A stretch of 64,000 bases of DNA from JAKAVN01 sp963734845 (GCA_963734845.1 CAVTIS010000002.1:1-64000); one strand, 5' to 3'. Positions 37,283 to 47,180 are shown, numbered from the stretch's first letter. A program made the numbers and translations. Notes: generated by a model not told the origin, from the sequence alone.

Positions 37283-38044
37283 ATGTCGTTCGCAGTCGAA
37301 AAGTTTAAGGTAGTTTTGCGGGATAGATTTCTACCGACCTTTTTATTCCGCTGGCGTGCCGCTCTAAACCACGTTCCCGACTCACATCTCTATAATCCCA
37401 CTTTCCAGCCTTGGCTGGGTTTCGGTGAATTTCGTGAGCTGTATGATCAAATCGCTGGACATACATTGATCACTCGCGAGGCTGCCTGGGCTCTTTATTC
37501 TCTTGCCCGGCAAACACTCAGCGTTCCCGGAGATTTCCTCGAGGCAGGCGTTTATAGGGGTGGAACCGCGCGTCTGCTCAGGGGCGTCCTCGGCATGTCA
37601 GGTCACAAGCGAACCCTTCATCTGTTCGACACGTTCGGCGGAATGCCGAGGACCAATATGACTTTGGATATTCACCGCGAGAAGGATTTTTTAGACACCA
37701 GCGTTGAGGCAGTATCCGCGTTCATCGGGATCGAAGAATCGATTCTCTATCACGACGGATTGATCCCGGACACATTTAAAGGTTTAGAAAACACCCGTTT
37801 TGCCTTCGCACACATCGACGTGGACATTTACCAATCGGTTCTAGATTGTTGTAGGTTTATATATCCCCGGGTGGTGCCGGGAGGAATATTGATCTTCGAC
37901 GATTATGGCTTTGCTTCGTGTCCAGGGGCGAGAGTAGCTGTTGACACTTTTTTTAAAGACAAGCCAGAGATCCCATTCGTGCTGCATTCGGGGCAGGCAA
38001 TTGTTTTTCGCACCAGCGGCAGGCAGTATAAAGAAGGAGTTTAA
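37283..38044 (+). CDS. TylF/MycF-like SAM-dependent methyltransferase
   Basis: The 253-aa protein matches the TylF family of sugar O-methyltransferases: GDFLEAGVYRGGTARLL (SAM-binding), LHLFDTFGGMP, FAFAHIDVDIYQSVLDCCRFIYPRVVPGGILIFDDYG (metal-binding Asp residues). Such enzymes methylate hydroxyls of sugars in antibiotics and surface glycans. It stands between a GT-C-like gene and a GT2 gene, suggesting methylation of a surface polysaccharide. Start ATG 37283. Confidence 0.88.
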   Translation: MSFAVEKFKVVLRDRFLPTFLFRWRAALNHVPDSHLYNPTFQPWLGFGEFRELYDQIAGHTLITREAAWALYSLARQTLSVPGDFLEAGVYRGGTARLLRGVLGMSGHKRTLHLFDTFGGMPRTNMTLDIHREKDFLDTSVEAVSAFIGIEESILYHDGLIPDTFKGLENTRFAFAHIDVDIYQSVLDCCRFIYPRVVPGGILIFDDYGFASCPGARVAVDTFFKDKPEIPFVLHSGQAIVFRTSGRQYKEGV

Positions 38045-38115
38045 CATCGCTAGCCAAACATCAAACGCTAGTCGACACATTTTGGCGAGGACGATCTAGG
38101 TACATTTCGGAGGAA

Positions 38116-38802
38116 GTGTTGGCAGCAGTTGGCAGGCGAATCACCATCGCGATGATCACCAGAAACGAGGAGAGGGCGGTGGGAAAGGTCATCGCCGACA
38201 TTCAAAGAGCGGTGCCTGACGCCGAAATAGCGATCGTGGACAGCAGTTCCGACTGTACCGCCGAGATCGCACAGTCGCGGGGGGCACGGGTAATCAAGCA
38301 GTTTCCGCCGCGCGGCTATGGCCCCGCAATGGACAAGGCACTGCGCTCGAGCGGTCGCGAAGTAGTCGTTACCCTAGATTGCGACGACACCTACCCCGTC
38401 GAGTTTATCGAGCCCATGGCACGCATGGTGCTCGAGGACGGATACGATCTAGTCGATGGCTCGCGTCTCGCGGGCAAGCCCGGGGCGATGCCGTGGATCA
38501 ACTACCTTGCCAACTGGGGCTTCGCTTGTCTGGCTTCTCTTGCTTTCTTTTACCGCGTTCGCGATCTGCATAGCGGGATGCGAGCATATCGCAAGAGTTT
38601 AATCGACAGCCTGAGCTACGACATGAATGGTGCGGCTCTGCCGGTGGAGTTGCTCTTGCGACCGATTCGCGAGGGCTACGAGGGCTACAAGATAAAAGCT
38701 ATCACAATTCCCTATCGTCCTAGGATCGGCGAAAGTACTATGCGCCCGCTGCCAAGCGCATGGTGGACACTAAAGCGGATTTGCCGTAGCCGTTTTGCTT
38801 GA
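38116..38802 (+). CDS. Family 2 glycosyltransferase (dolichol-phosphate-sugar synthase-like)
   Basis: The 228-aa protein is a short GT-A enzyme: RRITIAMITRNEERAVGKVIADI, AIVDSSSDCTAEIA, the DCDDTYPVEFI metal motif and DLVDGSRLAG. There is one weak hydrophobic patch (NYLANWGFACLASLAFFY) but no C-terminal membrane domain, so it resembles DPM1/ArnC-type catalytic parts that charge a lipid carrier. Start GTG 38116 with GGAGG upstream (TTG 38119 is possible). Confidence 0.86.
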   Translation: MLAAVGRRITIAMITRNEERAVGKVIADIQRAVPDAEIAIVDSSSDCTAEIAQSRGARVIKQFPPRGYGPAMDKALRSSGREVVVTLDCDDTYPVEFIEPMARMVLEDGYDLVDGSRLAGKPGAMPWINYLANWGFACLASLAFFYRVRDLHSGMRAYRKSLIDSLSYDMNGAALPVELLLRPIREGYEGYKIKAITIPYRPRIGESTMRPLPSAWWTLKRICRSRFA

Positions 38803-38982
38803 GGAGGCAAAACAAAGTCAACCGAAGCCCGCGATACGCCACCTCAACTAACGGCGGTGATGCATTCGAAGGTCAGCGTTGCGCGCGCATGCTCGGCGGA
38901 CAGACCTTGACCTCGCGGACCTTTATCGCGATCTTGCGTCACGGCGAGGACTATGCAGTGACGGATTTGGATGGGAGGGGCG

Positions 38983-39969
38983 ATGATCATCACCAGAACT
39001 CCGTTGCGCATTTCTCTTGGAGGTGGAGGCACCGACTTGCCGTCCTACTATCGCGAGTTTAGCGGATTCGTGCTGTCGGCTGCGATTAATAAGTATGTCT
39101 ATATCACCATCAATCAAACATTTTCTACGGGTTACCTGCTGAAGTATTCCGAGATGGAGCTGGCCGATTCATATGAAAGCATTCGGCACCCATTGATTCG
39201 TGAAGCATTGCAGTTGCACGAAATGCCTCCGTGTTTGGAGATCGTCAGCATCGCCGACGTCCCCGCAGGTACCGGCATGGGTTCCTCAGGCAGCTTCCTA
39301 GTCGGATTGCTGCATGCCCTGCATGCCTACAAACGTAGTCCTGTAGCGGCTGAAACGCTGGCCCGCGAGGCGTTCGACATAGAAATGAACCGTCTGGGCA
39401 TGCCCGTTGGTAAGCAGGACCATTACATTGCCGCCTACGGAGGACTGGCGTGCCAGGAATATCGGGCCGACGACAGCCTCGTCGTCACGCCCTTGCACCT
39501 GAGCGATCAGGCCATATTGGAACTGCGTGACTCGTTGATGCTGTTCTTCGTCGGTTACACCCGTGCCGCCGCCAACCTGCTGCAGGAGCAGAAGAAACGA
39601 TCCGAACAGGGCGACCCGAGCATGCTCGAGAGCCTGCACTTCGCCAAGCGGCTCGGCTTGCAGATCAGGGCCTTGCTGGAATCTGGCGACATCCCTCGAT
39701 TTGGCGACCTCATGCACGAGCACTGGATGCGCAAACGGGCTCGTTCAGATGGAATGACCAACCAGCGCATCGATGACCTTTACGATCTGGCACGCACGCG
39801 TGGCGGAGCCACAGGTGGCAAGTTGGTAGGCGCGGGCGGGAGCGGCTTTTTGCTGTTTCAAACCAAAGATCGGCGGCATTTGCGGGACACTATGACCGAG
39901 GCGGGTCTCAGCGAAATGGACTTTAGCTTTGATTTTGATGGCTCGGTGGTTCTTCTGCGCAATCATTGA
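38983..39969 (+). CDS. hddA: GHMP kinase, D-glycero-D-manno-heptose 7-phosphate kinase-like
   Basis: The 328-aa protein has the three GHMP kinase motifs: TRTPLRISLGGGGTDLPSYY at the N-terminus, the ATP loop GTGMGSSGSF (about 96-105) and a C-terminal KLVGAGGSGFLLF. This arrangement is typical of heptose 7-phosphate kinase (HddA/GDP-heptose pathway) and related fucokinase-like enzymes. GGGAGGGGCG is placed as ribosome site for ATG 38983. A damaged GmhB-like phosphatase is at 41.6-42.0 kb, the next step of the same pathway. Its 3' end overlaps the convergent methyltransferase by 47 bp. Confidence 0.8.
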   Translation: MIITRTPLRISLGGGGTDLPSYYREFSGFVLSAAINKYVYITINQTFSTGYLLKYSEMELADSYESIRHPLIREALQLHEMPPCLEIVSIADVPAGTGMGSSGSFLVGLLHALHAYKRSPVAAETLAREAFDIEMNRLGMPVGKQDHYIAAYGGLACQEYRADDSLVVTPLHLSDQAILELRDSLMLFFVGYTRAAANLLQEQKKRSEQGDPSMLESLHFAKRLGLQIRALLESGDIPRFGDLMHEHWMRKRARSDGMTNQRIDDLYDLARTRGGATGGKLVGAGGSGFLLFQTKDRRHLRDTMTEAGLSEMDFSFDFDGSVVLLRNH

Positions 39970-40765
39970 GGCGCGCCAGGATCACTACTCGAAAAGCGAG
40001 TAATCCGGGAGCGATGCCGCACACCAGATGCTCGACTGGCAATACGTACCGCAAGTAAAGACGATAAGCAGGTGATTCGAGTATTGCGCTGGAGCCGCCC
40101 TTCCTTCCCAAGAGACCCTTCAGCGCGGGCATAAATGCGCGTGCGATTCCCGGTTCCCAGGTCCTGCACAGCGGCGTGAATCCCGCCTCGATAATTAGCT
40201 CACTGGCCGTGCGGAAGGTGAAAAAGCGCAGATGCGTACGATCCAACACGCCGCTGGCACGGTAGTCGAAACGCCCGAATAGGAGCCGGAACCTGTTATC
40301 CCAAACCGCAACGTTTGGCAGTGAAACGATCAGCTTCCCATCGGGTTTGAGAAAACGCCGGTAGAAACGCAACGCGGTTTGAGGTTCAGCTGAATGCTCG
40401 AGCACGTCCGCGGCCATTATCCAGTCGAACTGTCGTCCGTTGAGAGCAATAGCCACGGCGTCCAACTTCATGAAGTCGAGTTCAATTACTTCACTGATGC
40501 GCGTGCGTGCCGTCGCGCAAGCGATCGGACTGTTGTCAATGCCAGCGACTGTGTATCCCAGTCGCTCTACTTCGAGTCCCAAACGAGCGCGTCCGCAGCC
40601 CAGGTCGAGCACGCTGCCCAGCTTTCGATCGCGCTGCCGTGCATTACGGAACAGTTGGATGACGGCATTATTGATGTCTTCAAAGTGATAATAGCTTGAG
40701 CCAGACTCGGTCGTCATACGACCGGGTTGCTGCTCTGCAAGGTCTGCTCGCACTCCCCGTTTCAT
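39923..40765 (-). CDS. Class I SAM-dependent methyltransferase
   Basis: The 280-aa protein has SVLDLGCGRARLGLEVERLGYTVAGIDNSP (SAM motif I and II), DWIMAADVLEHSAEPQTALRFYRRFLKPDGKLIVSLPNV and a C-terminal extension (RLYLRYVLPVEHLVCG). It is probably a sugar or lipid methyltransferase of the surface polysaccharide locus. The start ATG 40765 overlaps the stop of the upstream FAD-oxidoreductase reading (TGATG) and is preceded by GAGGTG, which supports translational coupling in the ancestral operon. Confidence 0.84.
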   Translation of the reverse strand: MKRGVRADLAEQQPGRMTTESGSSYYHFEDINNAVIQLFRNARQRDRKLGSVLDLGCGRARLGLEVERLGYTVAGIDNSPIACATARTRISEVIELDFMKLDAVAIALNGRQFDWIMAADVLEHSAEPQTALRFYRRFLKPDGKLIVSLPNVAVWDNRFRLLFGRFDYRASGVLDRTHLRFFTFRTASELIIEAGFTPLCRTWEPGIARAFMPALKGLLGRKGGSSAILESPAYRLYLRYVLPVEHLVCGIAPGLLAFRVVILARLNDCAEEPPSHQNQS

Positions 40766-41640
40766 CACCTCGACGCTTCCAACCCTTCGCTCGCCTCGCA
40801 GTCAAGCGAACGCGCGATCGCCAAGCCGCGGCGTACCGCTTCGTCTATGTTGATGTACTCGAACTCTTGCGTTGCGGCCGACGCTGACAAGGCCCAAGTC
40901 CCTGAGGTATTTCGACGCCTTCGTCAGGCGATTCTGGTAATCAAAGGTGCGCACCACATACGCGTGCTTTGTCCGATGAATTCTGCGAAAGCGCACGTCC
41001 TGTCGCCCCAAAAACCCCATCGCTTCGAGTCCGTCGGTTACGCGATGAATAATCTCCTCGTCGCTCAACTCGTGAATCCCGTCACCAGGGTTGGTCGTGA
41101 TTTCCGCCGCAATCGCCATATGGCCAGGAGGCGCGCCTTCCGCAGTGAAGCTCAGCGAAAAACTCAGCCGATGGAACGGAAGCGCAGGATCCGGAACGTA
41201 CAATGCAGTAAGCGGCGGGGGCGAGTCCGACGCCGCTCCGATCATGACAACGCTCAGCGAGTTGTAGCGCAAACCGTGAACGCCACGGCTGATTGGCTCA
41301 GGCACGTCCGGCAGCCCGTCCATCAGATCCTGGATCGGTATGGTGGATACGATCTTGTCATAAATTTTGGTGATACGGCCGTTGCTCACGTGCCATCGTT
41401 CGCTGTCGCGCCAAACTTTCTCCACACGAAAATTCAATGTGATGTTCCGGCAATCCTTCGCGAAGGAACGTCGCAACATTTCGATTCCACCAGTCTTCGC
41501 GTAACCAAAATAAAATTGATGGGTATAGCCTTCCGTCTCCACACCAACGGCGGACTTTATCACATCTTCGACAGGCGGACGCGGTACCGGCCATCGACTC
41601 AATCCAACGATATTTGATCGGCGGGGATGTTCCAGATTTT
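40765..41640 (-). pseudogene. 3' part of an FAD-dependent oxidoreductase (UDP-galactopyranose mutase-like), frameshifted
   Basis: From about 41640 the sequence encodes KIWNIPADQISLD, then, after a frame change near 41605, the rest of the enzyme (TGGIEMLRRSFAKDC, IYDKIVSTIPIQDLMDGLPD, LRYNSLSVVMIG, FHRLSFSLSFT), and after another change near 40880 the end EFEYINIDEAVRRGLAIARSLD. It parallels the intact protein at 47810-49381 (YTEKVWGIPCSEISADW and the C-terminus), so it is the same family. The FAD-binding N-terminus (GAGPAG) is missing, so the product cannot work. Confidence 0.7.
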
Positions 41641-42009
41641 CTCGTTGAGCGCTACATCGTGCTCGCGCGCCAGTTCGATAAGCATCTCCGTACCGGGCTT
41701 GGGACAATTGCAAGCGTCGATCGTCCTGCGGACAGATTTTAGTTGCGTCCACAGGCAGCATGGCCTTTATGCCCGCTGTCATCACTTGCAGTGATGTGGC
41801 TCCTGTGAGCCTCGGGCAACATCCGACTGATTCGTCACTACGAACAGCTTGAATCCGGCCGCACGTAATCTTTGCAATGTCTCATCAGCGTCGGATTCGA
41901 TTTCGAACTCGGACACTCCTTGGGGCGGTCCGTTTTCCGTCCCGGAACACCACTTTATTGATAACCCATCCCGATCCAAAAAAATGCTCTTTTGCGCACG
42001 GAAATCCAC
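41640..42009 (-). pseudogene. GmhB-like heptose-bisphosphate phosphatase fragment, frameshifted
   Basis: The sequence encodes SIFLDRDG (HAD motif I), then, in a shifted frame, INKVVFRDGKRTAPRSV, then EFEIESDADETLQRLRAAGFKLFVVTNQSDVARG, and after more changes KICPQDDR and CNCPKPGTEMLIELAREHDVALNE. These match D,D-heptose 1,7-bisphosphate phosphatase. At ALNE it runs straight into the FAD-oxidoreductase fragment (KIWNIP), losing the C-terminal third. It was probably the pathway partner of the HddA-like kinase at 39.0-40.0 kb. Confidence 0.68.
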
Positions 42010-42691
42010 TATTGGACAGATTTCACGGGCCGTTCTAATCTAATGTTATCTCAAGGGATGTCACAGCGTAGCATATATTGCGCTTAGCTGCCAGCTAATG
42101 GCTCGGGGTAGAGCTCTCTCTTTTCGCCGCGCAGGACGAGAACATTGAGTCAAGAGTCCTTATTGCAGAATTTAGCATGCTATAGCGGTCTTCAGCGGTT
42201 CATGCAGCAATCTTATTAGTAAGTGGCTGTCTGCGAGGCGCCGCAAAGAAAGTTGGGCTATGGCATGCTTGCGGTTTGTAGCCGCAGTGGATTCGCCTAG
42301 TGCAGCCGTCACAGTGCCGGGTGTTCATAGCCTCTTCATCGTGCCGACGAAACAGATATGCCATTCCTGCGATGTCGCAAAACGTCGAGGCGCCCTCTTT
42401 TCGCTTTTGCATTGCCAGAAAGCACACTTAGAGGAGTGCCAGTCACAATTGCCGCGCTCAATTATTAGCGATAAGAGGCCGGCCGAACCGAATTTTACTT
42501 CAGGAATCGTATGCTCCGAATGCCGGAGGGTTTCTTGCGCGTTGCCCTCGCTCACAGGCCGCATTGCGAGCGATTCCGCTAAAGAACAAGTCTGAGCCGG
42601 CGCTCTACTAGCCAGGATCGTTGGCTTTGTCACCATTGCCAGCGAAACACGCGTCGCCCCCACCCACGTTCCGGAGTGTCTTGAAGATGCG
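42010..42691. other. Stretch without a supportable gene
   Basis: Open frames on both strands (plus 42260-42595, minus 42325-42663) have no family match, no ribosome site and atypical composition. Possibly a remnant of the deleted parts of the neighbouring genes. Confidence 0.5.
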
Positions 42692-43921
42692 TCAGACCGG
42701 CCTGGCTAGGCGAATAGCGGCCGAATGCAGCACCAGAGTGAAGACGAAATTCATGAAAGCCACGATGACAAAAAGCAGACCGGCTATCGCCAGGTGATGA
42801 CTTCGTCCAATGTCTCCCGAAAGCGTAAATCCGAGCCTCCAGTATTCCCTAAGGAGCGGAAGCATGAGTAACGTTCCGAACACGAACACGCCTGCGCCTA
42901 GGACAATTGAGCGGTTGTAGCGAAAAAGGCTCAGTAAACGACGGGTCGACTCTCCATTGTAATCATGGAGGATCTTCGCTATGCACCCTAAATAAACGCT
43001 TTGTATACCAACAATGGTCAGAGTCATCCCCAACAGCATCCAGTAAAGAGAGAATGTGAACCGTCCGATCTGGATCGGGCCCCCGACCAAAGGCAGCGTA
43101 AACAGCAATCCCAGTGCAATCAAACCAAGCCCGGGCCGAATCGTAAAAAATTCGGAACCATGCGTTAACATTACTTCGAGATTTGACCACCCTGCCTTCC
43201 ACGGCGACAGCCATCCTGCACGCTTGTGATGACTCAGTCTTCCTTCGGGGTCTTTGAAGAATCGGACGGGAACCTCAGCAGTCCGGAGCTTCATGTGCAC
43301 AGATTTTAAGACCATCTCGGAAGCATATTGCCATGATTCCGACTCCAATTTCATTCGCACCAGGGCTTCCGTAGTGATGCCACGCATTCCGCAATGAATG
43401 TCTGAAAAGTGCGTTCCATAAAGCAAGTTCAGAATCCAGGTCGTAACGGGAGTCCCGAAATACCGGTGCAAGGCCGGCATGGAACCCGGCTGGATATATC
43501 CTCTAAAACGGGATCCCATTACAAACTCGTAGCCCTCCCGGAGTTTCTGCAGAAATGGCTCCAACTTGCGAAAATCATAGGTGCAGTCCGCATCTCCCAT
43601 GATCACGTACTTGCCGTGGATGTGCGGAATGCCTTCCTGATACGCGCGGCCCAGCCCTCTGCGAAGCGCTTTGATCACGCGAGCGCCCTTTGCGGTCGCC
43701 TTTTCCGGCGTACTGTCGGTTGAACTATCTATCAGAATAATTTCCGCGTCGACCCGTGAGTGAGCAATTCCCTCTCTGCACCAATCGAGAAACTTTTCGA
43801 CGGTTATTTCTTCGTTCAACGTGGGCACCAGGATGGTCAATTCGGTGACTTTCTGGTCGGGCACGGACGCAGCTTCCACTTTAGGCGAAATTGAGCTTTG
43901 ATTTTTGTCCACGCAAGCCAT
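42692..43921 (-). CDS. Family 2 glycosyltransferase with C-terminal membrane domain
   Basis: The 409-aa protein has a GT-A catalytic domain (LTILVPTLNEEITVEKFLDWC, the metal motif GDADCTYDF at about 110-117, FVMGSRFRGYIQPGSMP, HCGMRGI) and a C-terminal part with about four membrane helices (LGLIALGLLFTLPLVGG to the end). It is typical of transferases that load a sugar on to undecaprenyl phosphate. The upstream gene on the same strand (a membrane glycosyltransferase-like protein) ends 22 bp before it. Start ATG 43921. Confidence 0.86.
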   Translation of the reverse strand: MACVDKNQSSISPKVEAASVPDQKVTELTILVPTLNEEITVEKFLDWCREGIAHSRVDAEIILIDSSTDSTPEKATAKGARVIKALRRGLGRAYQEGIPHIHGKYVIMGDADCTYDFRKLEPFLQKLREGYEFVMGSRFRGYIQPGSMPALHRYFGTPVTTWILNLLYGTHFSDIHCGMRGITTEALVRMKLESESWQYASEMVLKSVHMKLRTAEVPVRFFKDPEGRLSHHKRAGWLSPWKAGWSNLEVMLTHGSEFFTIRPGLGLIALGLLFTLPLVGGPIQIGRFTFSLYWMLLGMTLTIVGIQSVYLGCIAKILHDYNGESTRRLLSLFRYNRSIVLGAGVFVFGTLLMLPLLREYWRLGFTLSGDIGRSHHLAIAGLLFVIVAFMNFVFTLVLHSAAIRLARPV

Positions 43922-43943
43922 CCCTCGCTTCTACAAGTCGAGT

Positions 43944-45665
43944 CTATTTCTTTAGCGACATTTGCCGTGGAACCGTTTCTAAGTGCGGCAGGCTCTTTTC
44001 ATCATCGAATACCCAAGCCCGCTTCTGGGGGTAATATCGCAGGACCTCTTCATCCTTGCCGTGCGGAGCCGACTCGTAGGGCCGCAGCGTGATCCCCTCA
44101 TCATAATCGAGTATCCAGGCACGCCGCTTGAGATAATATCGCAGCAATTCTTTATCTTTCCCCTCAGTCATCGCACGCGCCCACACGATTCGGGACTGAT
44201 CGATATCTGCATCATTATACACCCACTCGTTGAAAATATTGTGATGCGGACCGTACCGAATCAACACCAGGAGCTTGCCGGGCTCCTTGTCCAGGCGCGC
44301 CAGTACGCCTTGGCGTTCTGCAATGATTAACTGGCGGACAACATCGAAGCGAGCGCCGGATAAAGCATTAGTGACCCAAGGAAGCTCGAATAATCCAATC
44401 CAACAAAACAGCGCAACGATCACAAGCGTGCGTCTTCTCCCCGGGGGGAACCGCGATGAGATATCCTGGACTGCCGCGGTGGCGAGCAGAAATATCAGGA
44501 CCGTCGCTGGGGCAAAGTAATGCGGCACAAGATCAGATTCAAAGGCCAATCCCAGATAGAAGAACAACAACAACACCAGTGGTATTCGCAAGCGGTGATT
44601 TCTCAACAGCCGCGGCGAAGAAAACCCCACACAACAAACAAGAGGAATCCACAAGAAGAAATCCAGGAGCTTCACGAGATCCCGCGCGTGTACAAAAAGG
44701 ATATGCTGCCGCTGGAATTGCTTTTCCGCTGCGTCCCAGCCGACCCAGAAGCTACGAAACGCCTCGTGGTCATACTTAGGTTCTGGCCGAGGACTAATCC
44801 AAAGAAACTGCGACCACGAAGAATACTGCTGTTCGTATAAGCTATATGGCATGAGCAGAGGATGACCCGTCACTCGATAGTTGTAGTATCCCATCCAGAT
44901 GAACGTTGGAAAGAGGACCAACGCTATCGGTAAAGCGATGGAACGCATCAGCTTCGAAGGACTTTGATAACCGCGCCGGATTAGCAGCGCCAAACGAATG
45001 AGCAGAACGACAGCACACGAAATACCGAGAACGGCGCCCTCATAGGGGCGGGTATTTGCTAGAATCGCCAACCCGACGCCAAAAGCCAAGGCCGGAGCTG
45101 GCGTCGGGCGTTTCATTAACCTCGCGAGCGCGCCCACAAGGAGCGCGCCGCCGATAGCTGCTAACGTCCCGCCCATGTAGCTCTCGGTCCAATAACTCCC
45201 GGTGAGCCGCATAGCGACCAGAAGTCCTCCCGCGATCGCCCATCCACTGGGCAACCAGGCCCACAGCGCCCACGTTACGAGTCCGCAGAGAAAAGCCATG
45301 CTGATAAACAGCGCGGCCCAGGGCCGATGAAACACCAGTTGGCCGAAAGCCAGCATCAGGCCGTTGCCAGGCGGGTACTTCGAGGCATACGTGGGATGCA
45401 ACAGTTCGTGGAGCGTCTCAAAGTGGACCCACATTGGAGGAGTTGGATTGGTGAGGCGTCCGTGAGCAAAGGTCTGTGCGGCAAGGAGATAGCTAAACTC
45501 GTCGTGCATCGATGGTTGTGGTGGTGGAATGACGAGCAATAACAAAAGACGCAGGCTCAATGCGATCACGCCAACAAAAACGGAAGCTACTACAACGTGC
45601 CGACTGAGAAGAACGGCTCGCCGGCTAAGCCAAATCGAAACGCCAACTGCACCGTGTGATTCCAT
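43944..45665 (-). CDS. Membrane glycosyltransferase-like protein (GT39-like)
   Basis: The 573-aa protein starts with a helix (VVVASVFVGVIALSLRLLLLLVIP), then an outer loop with HDEFSYLLAAQTFAHGRLTNP, the pattern of GT39/ArnT-type lipid-linked sugar transferases, then about ten membrane segments. The last ~90 residues are soluble and hold an unusual tandem near-repeat: GKDKELLRYYLKRRAWILDYDEG, then GKDEEVLRYYPQKRAWVFDDEKS. It pairs with the GT2 gene 22 bp downstream, which would supply the activated sugar. Confidence 0.78.
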   Translation of the reverse strand: MESHGAVGVSIWLSRRAVLLSRHVVVASVFVGVIALSLRLLLLLVIPPPQPSMHDEFSYLLAAQTFAHGRLTNPTPPMWVHFETLHELLHPTYASKYPPGNGLMLAFGQLVFHRPWAALFISMAFLCGLVTWALWAWLPSGWAIAGGLLVAMRLTGSYWTESYMGGTLAAIGGALLVGALARLMKRPTPAPALAFGVGLAILANTRPYEGAVLGISCAVVLLIRLALLIRRGYQSPSKLMRSIALPIALVLFPTFIWMGYYNYRVTGHPLLMPYSLYEQQYSSWSQFLWISPRPEPKYDHEAFRSFWVGWDAAEKQFQRQHILFVHARDLVKLLDFFLWIPLVCCVGFSSPRLLRNHRLRIPLVLLLFFYLGLAFESDLVPHYFAPATVLIFLLATAAVQDISSRFPPGRRRTLVIVALFCWIGLFELPWVTNALSGARFDVVRQLIIAERQGVLARLDKEPGKLLVLIRYGPHHNIFNEWVYNDADIDQSRIVWARAMTEGKDKELLRYYLKRRAWILDYDEGITLRPYESAPHGKDEEVLRYYPQKRAWVFDDEKSLPHLETVPRQMSLKK

Positions 45666-45824
45666 CTTGAGAACTCTGGCCCTAAATCCGGAAAGATATC
45701 GCTATGCACCTGGCGTCTCGCCGGGTACGCCTTTAGGGGGTTGATGGTTCATTCGATAGAGTTCTAAGCGAAGGTTCTAAAACTTCAAGAAAACTGCTCT
45801 AATAGTTCAGAGTGCGGCGTACTC

Positions 45825-46448
45825 ATGATAGGTAAACTGTATTACACATTTGTCTCACGTCCGCGCGCGCGTGTGTTGCGAGATCATCTTGTAGAGATGA
45901 TTCCGCCAGCCGCAAAAGTCCTCGACGTGGGATGCGGCGATGGTTTGCTGGCCAGTTCGATTGTCGAAAAGCGTCCGGACGTTTCACTTTCAGGAATCGA
46001 TGTTCTGCTACAGCCGCATGCCACAATTCCCGTAGAGTTGTACGATGGGAAATCAATTCCATACCCCGATCATAGCTTCGGAACAGTGCTGTTCGTCGAT
46101 GTGCTCCATCACACTATTGACCCGCTGGCGCTGCTCAGGGAGGGAGGACGGGTGGCCCGCGACTGCATAATTGTCAAAGATCACAATCGTAACAATCTCT
46201 TAGCGGCTGCAGTATTGCGTTTCATGGATTGGATGGGTAATGCGCGCCATGGGATCGTTCTGCCTTATAACTATTGGCCGGAGCGACGCTGGCGAGCCGC
46301 GTTCGCCGAACTGGGATTCACCGTTGGCGAGTATCGGCACAACCTGGGGCTTTACCCGCCGCCCGCCAAGTGGATCTTCGACGGCTCTTTACATTTCATC
46401 GCCCGGATTCATGTAAATGGCAAAGAGGTTCGAAGAAAGCCAATTTAG
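45825..46448 (+). CDS. Class I SAM-dependent methyltransferase
   Basis: The 207-aa protein contains KVLDVGCGDGLLASSIVEKRPDVSLSGIDVL (SAM binding), VLFVDVLHHTIDPLALLREGGRVARDCIIVKDH and ends with a small aromatic-rich part. It is a small Rossmann methyltransferase, possibly for a lipid or sugar. It is divergent from the GT39-like gene upstream. Start ATG 45825. Confidence 0.82.
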   Translation: MIGKLYYTFVSRPRARVLRDHLVEMIPPAAKVLDVGCGDGLLASSIVEKRPDVSLSGIDVLLQPHATIPVELYDGKSIPYPDHSFGTVLFVDVLHHTIDPLALLREGGRVARDCIIVKDHNRNNLLAAAVLRFMDWMGNARHGIVLPYNYWPERRWRAAFAELGFTVGEYRHNLGLYPPPAKWIFDGSLHFIARIHVNGKEVRRKPI

Positions 46449-46541
46449 TTTCTTTCCGCCTGGTACAGGTACCAGTTCCTCTCGCCCCAATGAGCTTTAT
46501 GGAGTGATAAGACTCTCATTTTGAGTGCCTCTTTCATCCGA

Positions 46542-47180
46542 TTACTCAGGGCTTGCACCAGCACGGCGGCACACCGCGAAAGTGTTCAATCCGAATTTAT
46601 GCTTAAAACATTGAATGTTAGAAGGACAGAAGCCCGCCCTAACTATCAGTGGCCACAGGTCTTTCGGATCGTAGTAGCACTTATGATCATCGATCTCCGA
46701 AGGCGCGCTGAGACCCAAGCGAAAAGCCGATAATTCGAGCCAGCGTTTACCCGTCCAAGACGGAACGTTGACGAGACAGACGCCGTCCGGCGCAAGAACG
46801 CGATGACATTCCACGAGCGTCTCCAAGGGGTGCCAAAGATGTTCCAAAACCGAAAGACAAAGAACGATATCAAGCGTGCCGGAATAGATCGCAGCCAGGG
46901 CTTCCGGCATCCGGCCCTCGATGCATCGAATTCGCTTGTCCTGCTTGAGATCGGCAGCAAGAGACACATCGACTAGCGTCAACTGCCCGGCAATTTCTAT
47001 GAGCGTACGATCTAACGCGGCTTCATATCCGCATCCGAAATCTCCAACTTTCTTACCCGCGAACTCGGGGACGAAACGGTGCACCTGCCGCGACGAAAGC
47101 CATACACCGAATCGGTCCACCGGCGTGAGATGGAATGTCTCCCCGAAAGACGTCGTGCGCTCAGAAATTTTCGGAGCCAT
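46542..47180 (-). CDS. Class I SAM-dependent methyltransferase
   Basis: The 212-aa protein has KVGDFGCGYEAALDRTLIEIAGQLTLVDVS, IVLCLSVLEHLWHPLETLVECHRVLAPDGVCLVNVPSWTGK, and KCYYDPKDLWPLIVRAGF, the pattern of small methyltransferases of polysaccharide clusters. It lies convergent with the preceding methyltransferase with a gap of about 93 bp. Start ATG 47180 has no obvious ribosome site. Confidence 0.82.
   Translation of the reverse strand: MAPKISERTTSFGETFHLTPVDRFGVWLSSRQVHRFVPEFAGKKVGDFGCGYEAALDRTLIEIAGQLTLVDVSLAADLKQDKRIRCIEGRMPEALAAIYSGTLDIVLCLSVLEHLWHPLETLVECHRVLAPDGVCLVNVPSWTGKRWLELSAFRLGLSAPSEIDDHKCYYDPKDLWPLIVRAGFCPSNIQCFKHKFGLNTFAVCRRAGASPE

Noticed and set aside
42260..42595. 111-aa plus-strand Cys-containing frame and its minus-strand counterpart
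   Set aside because: Cys residues are not arranged as a ribbon, and no ribosome site; could not be supported.
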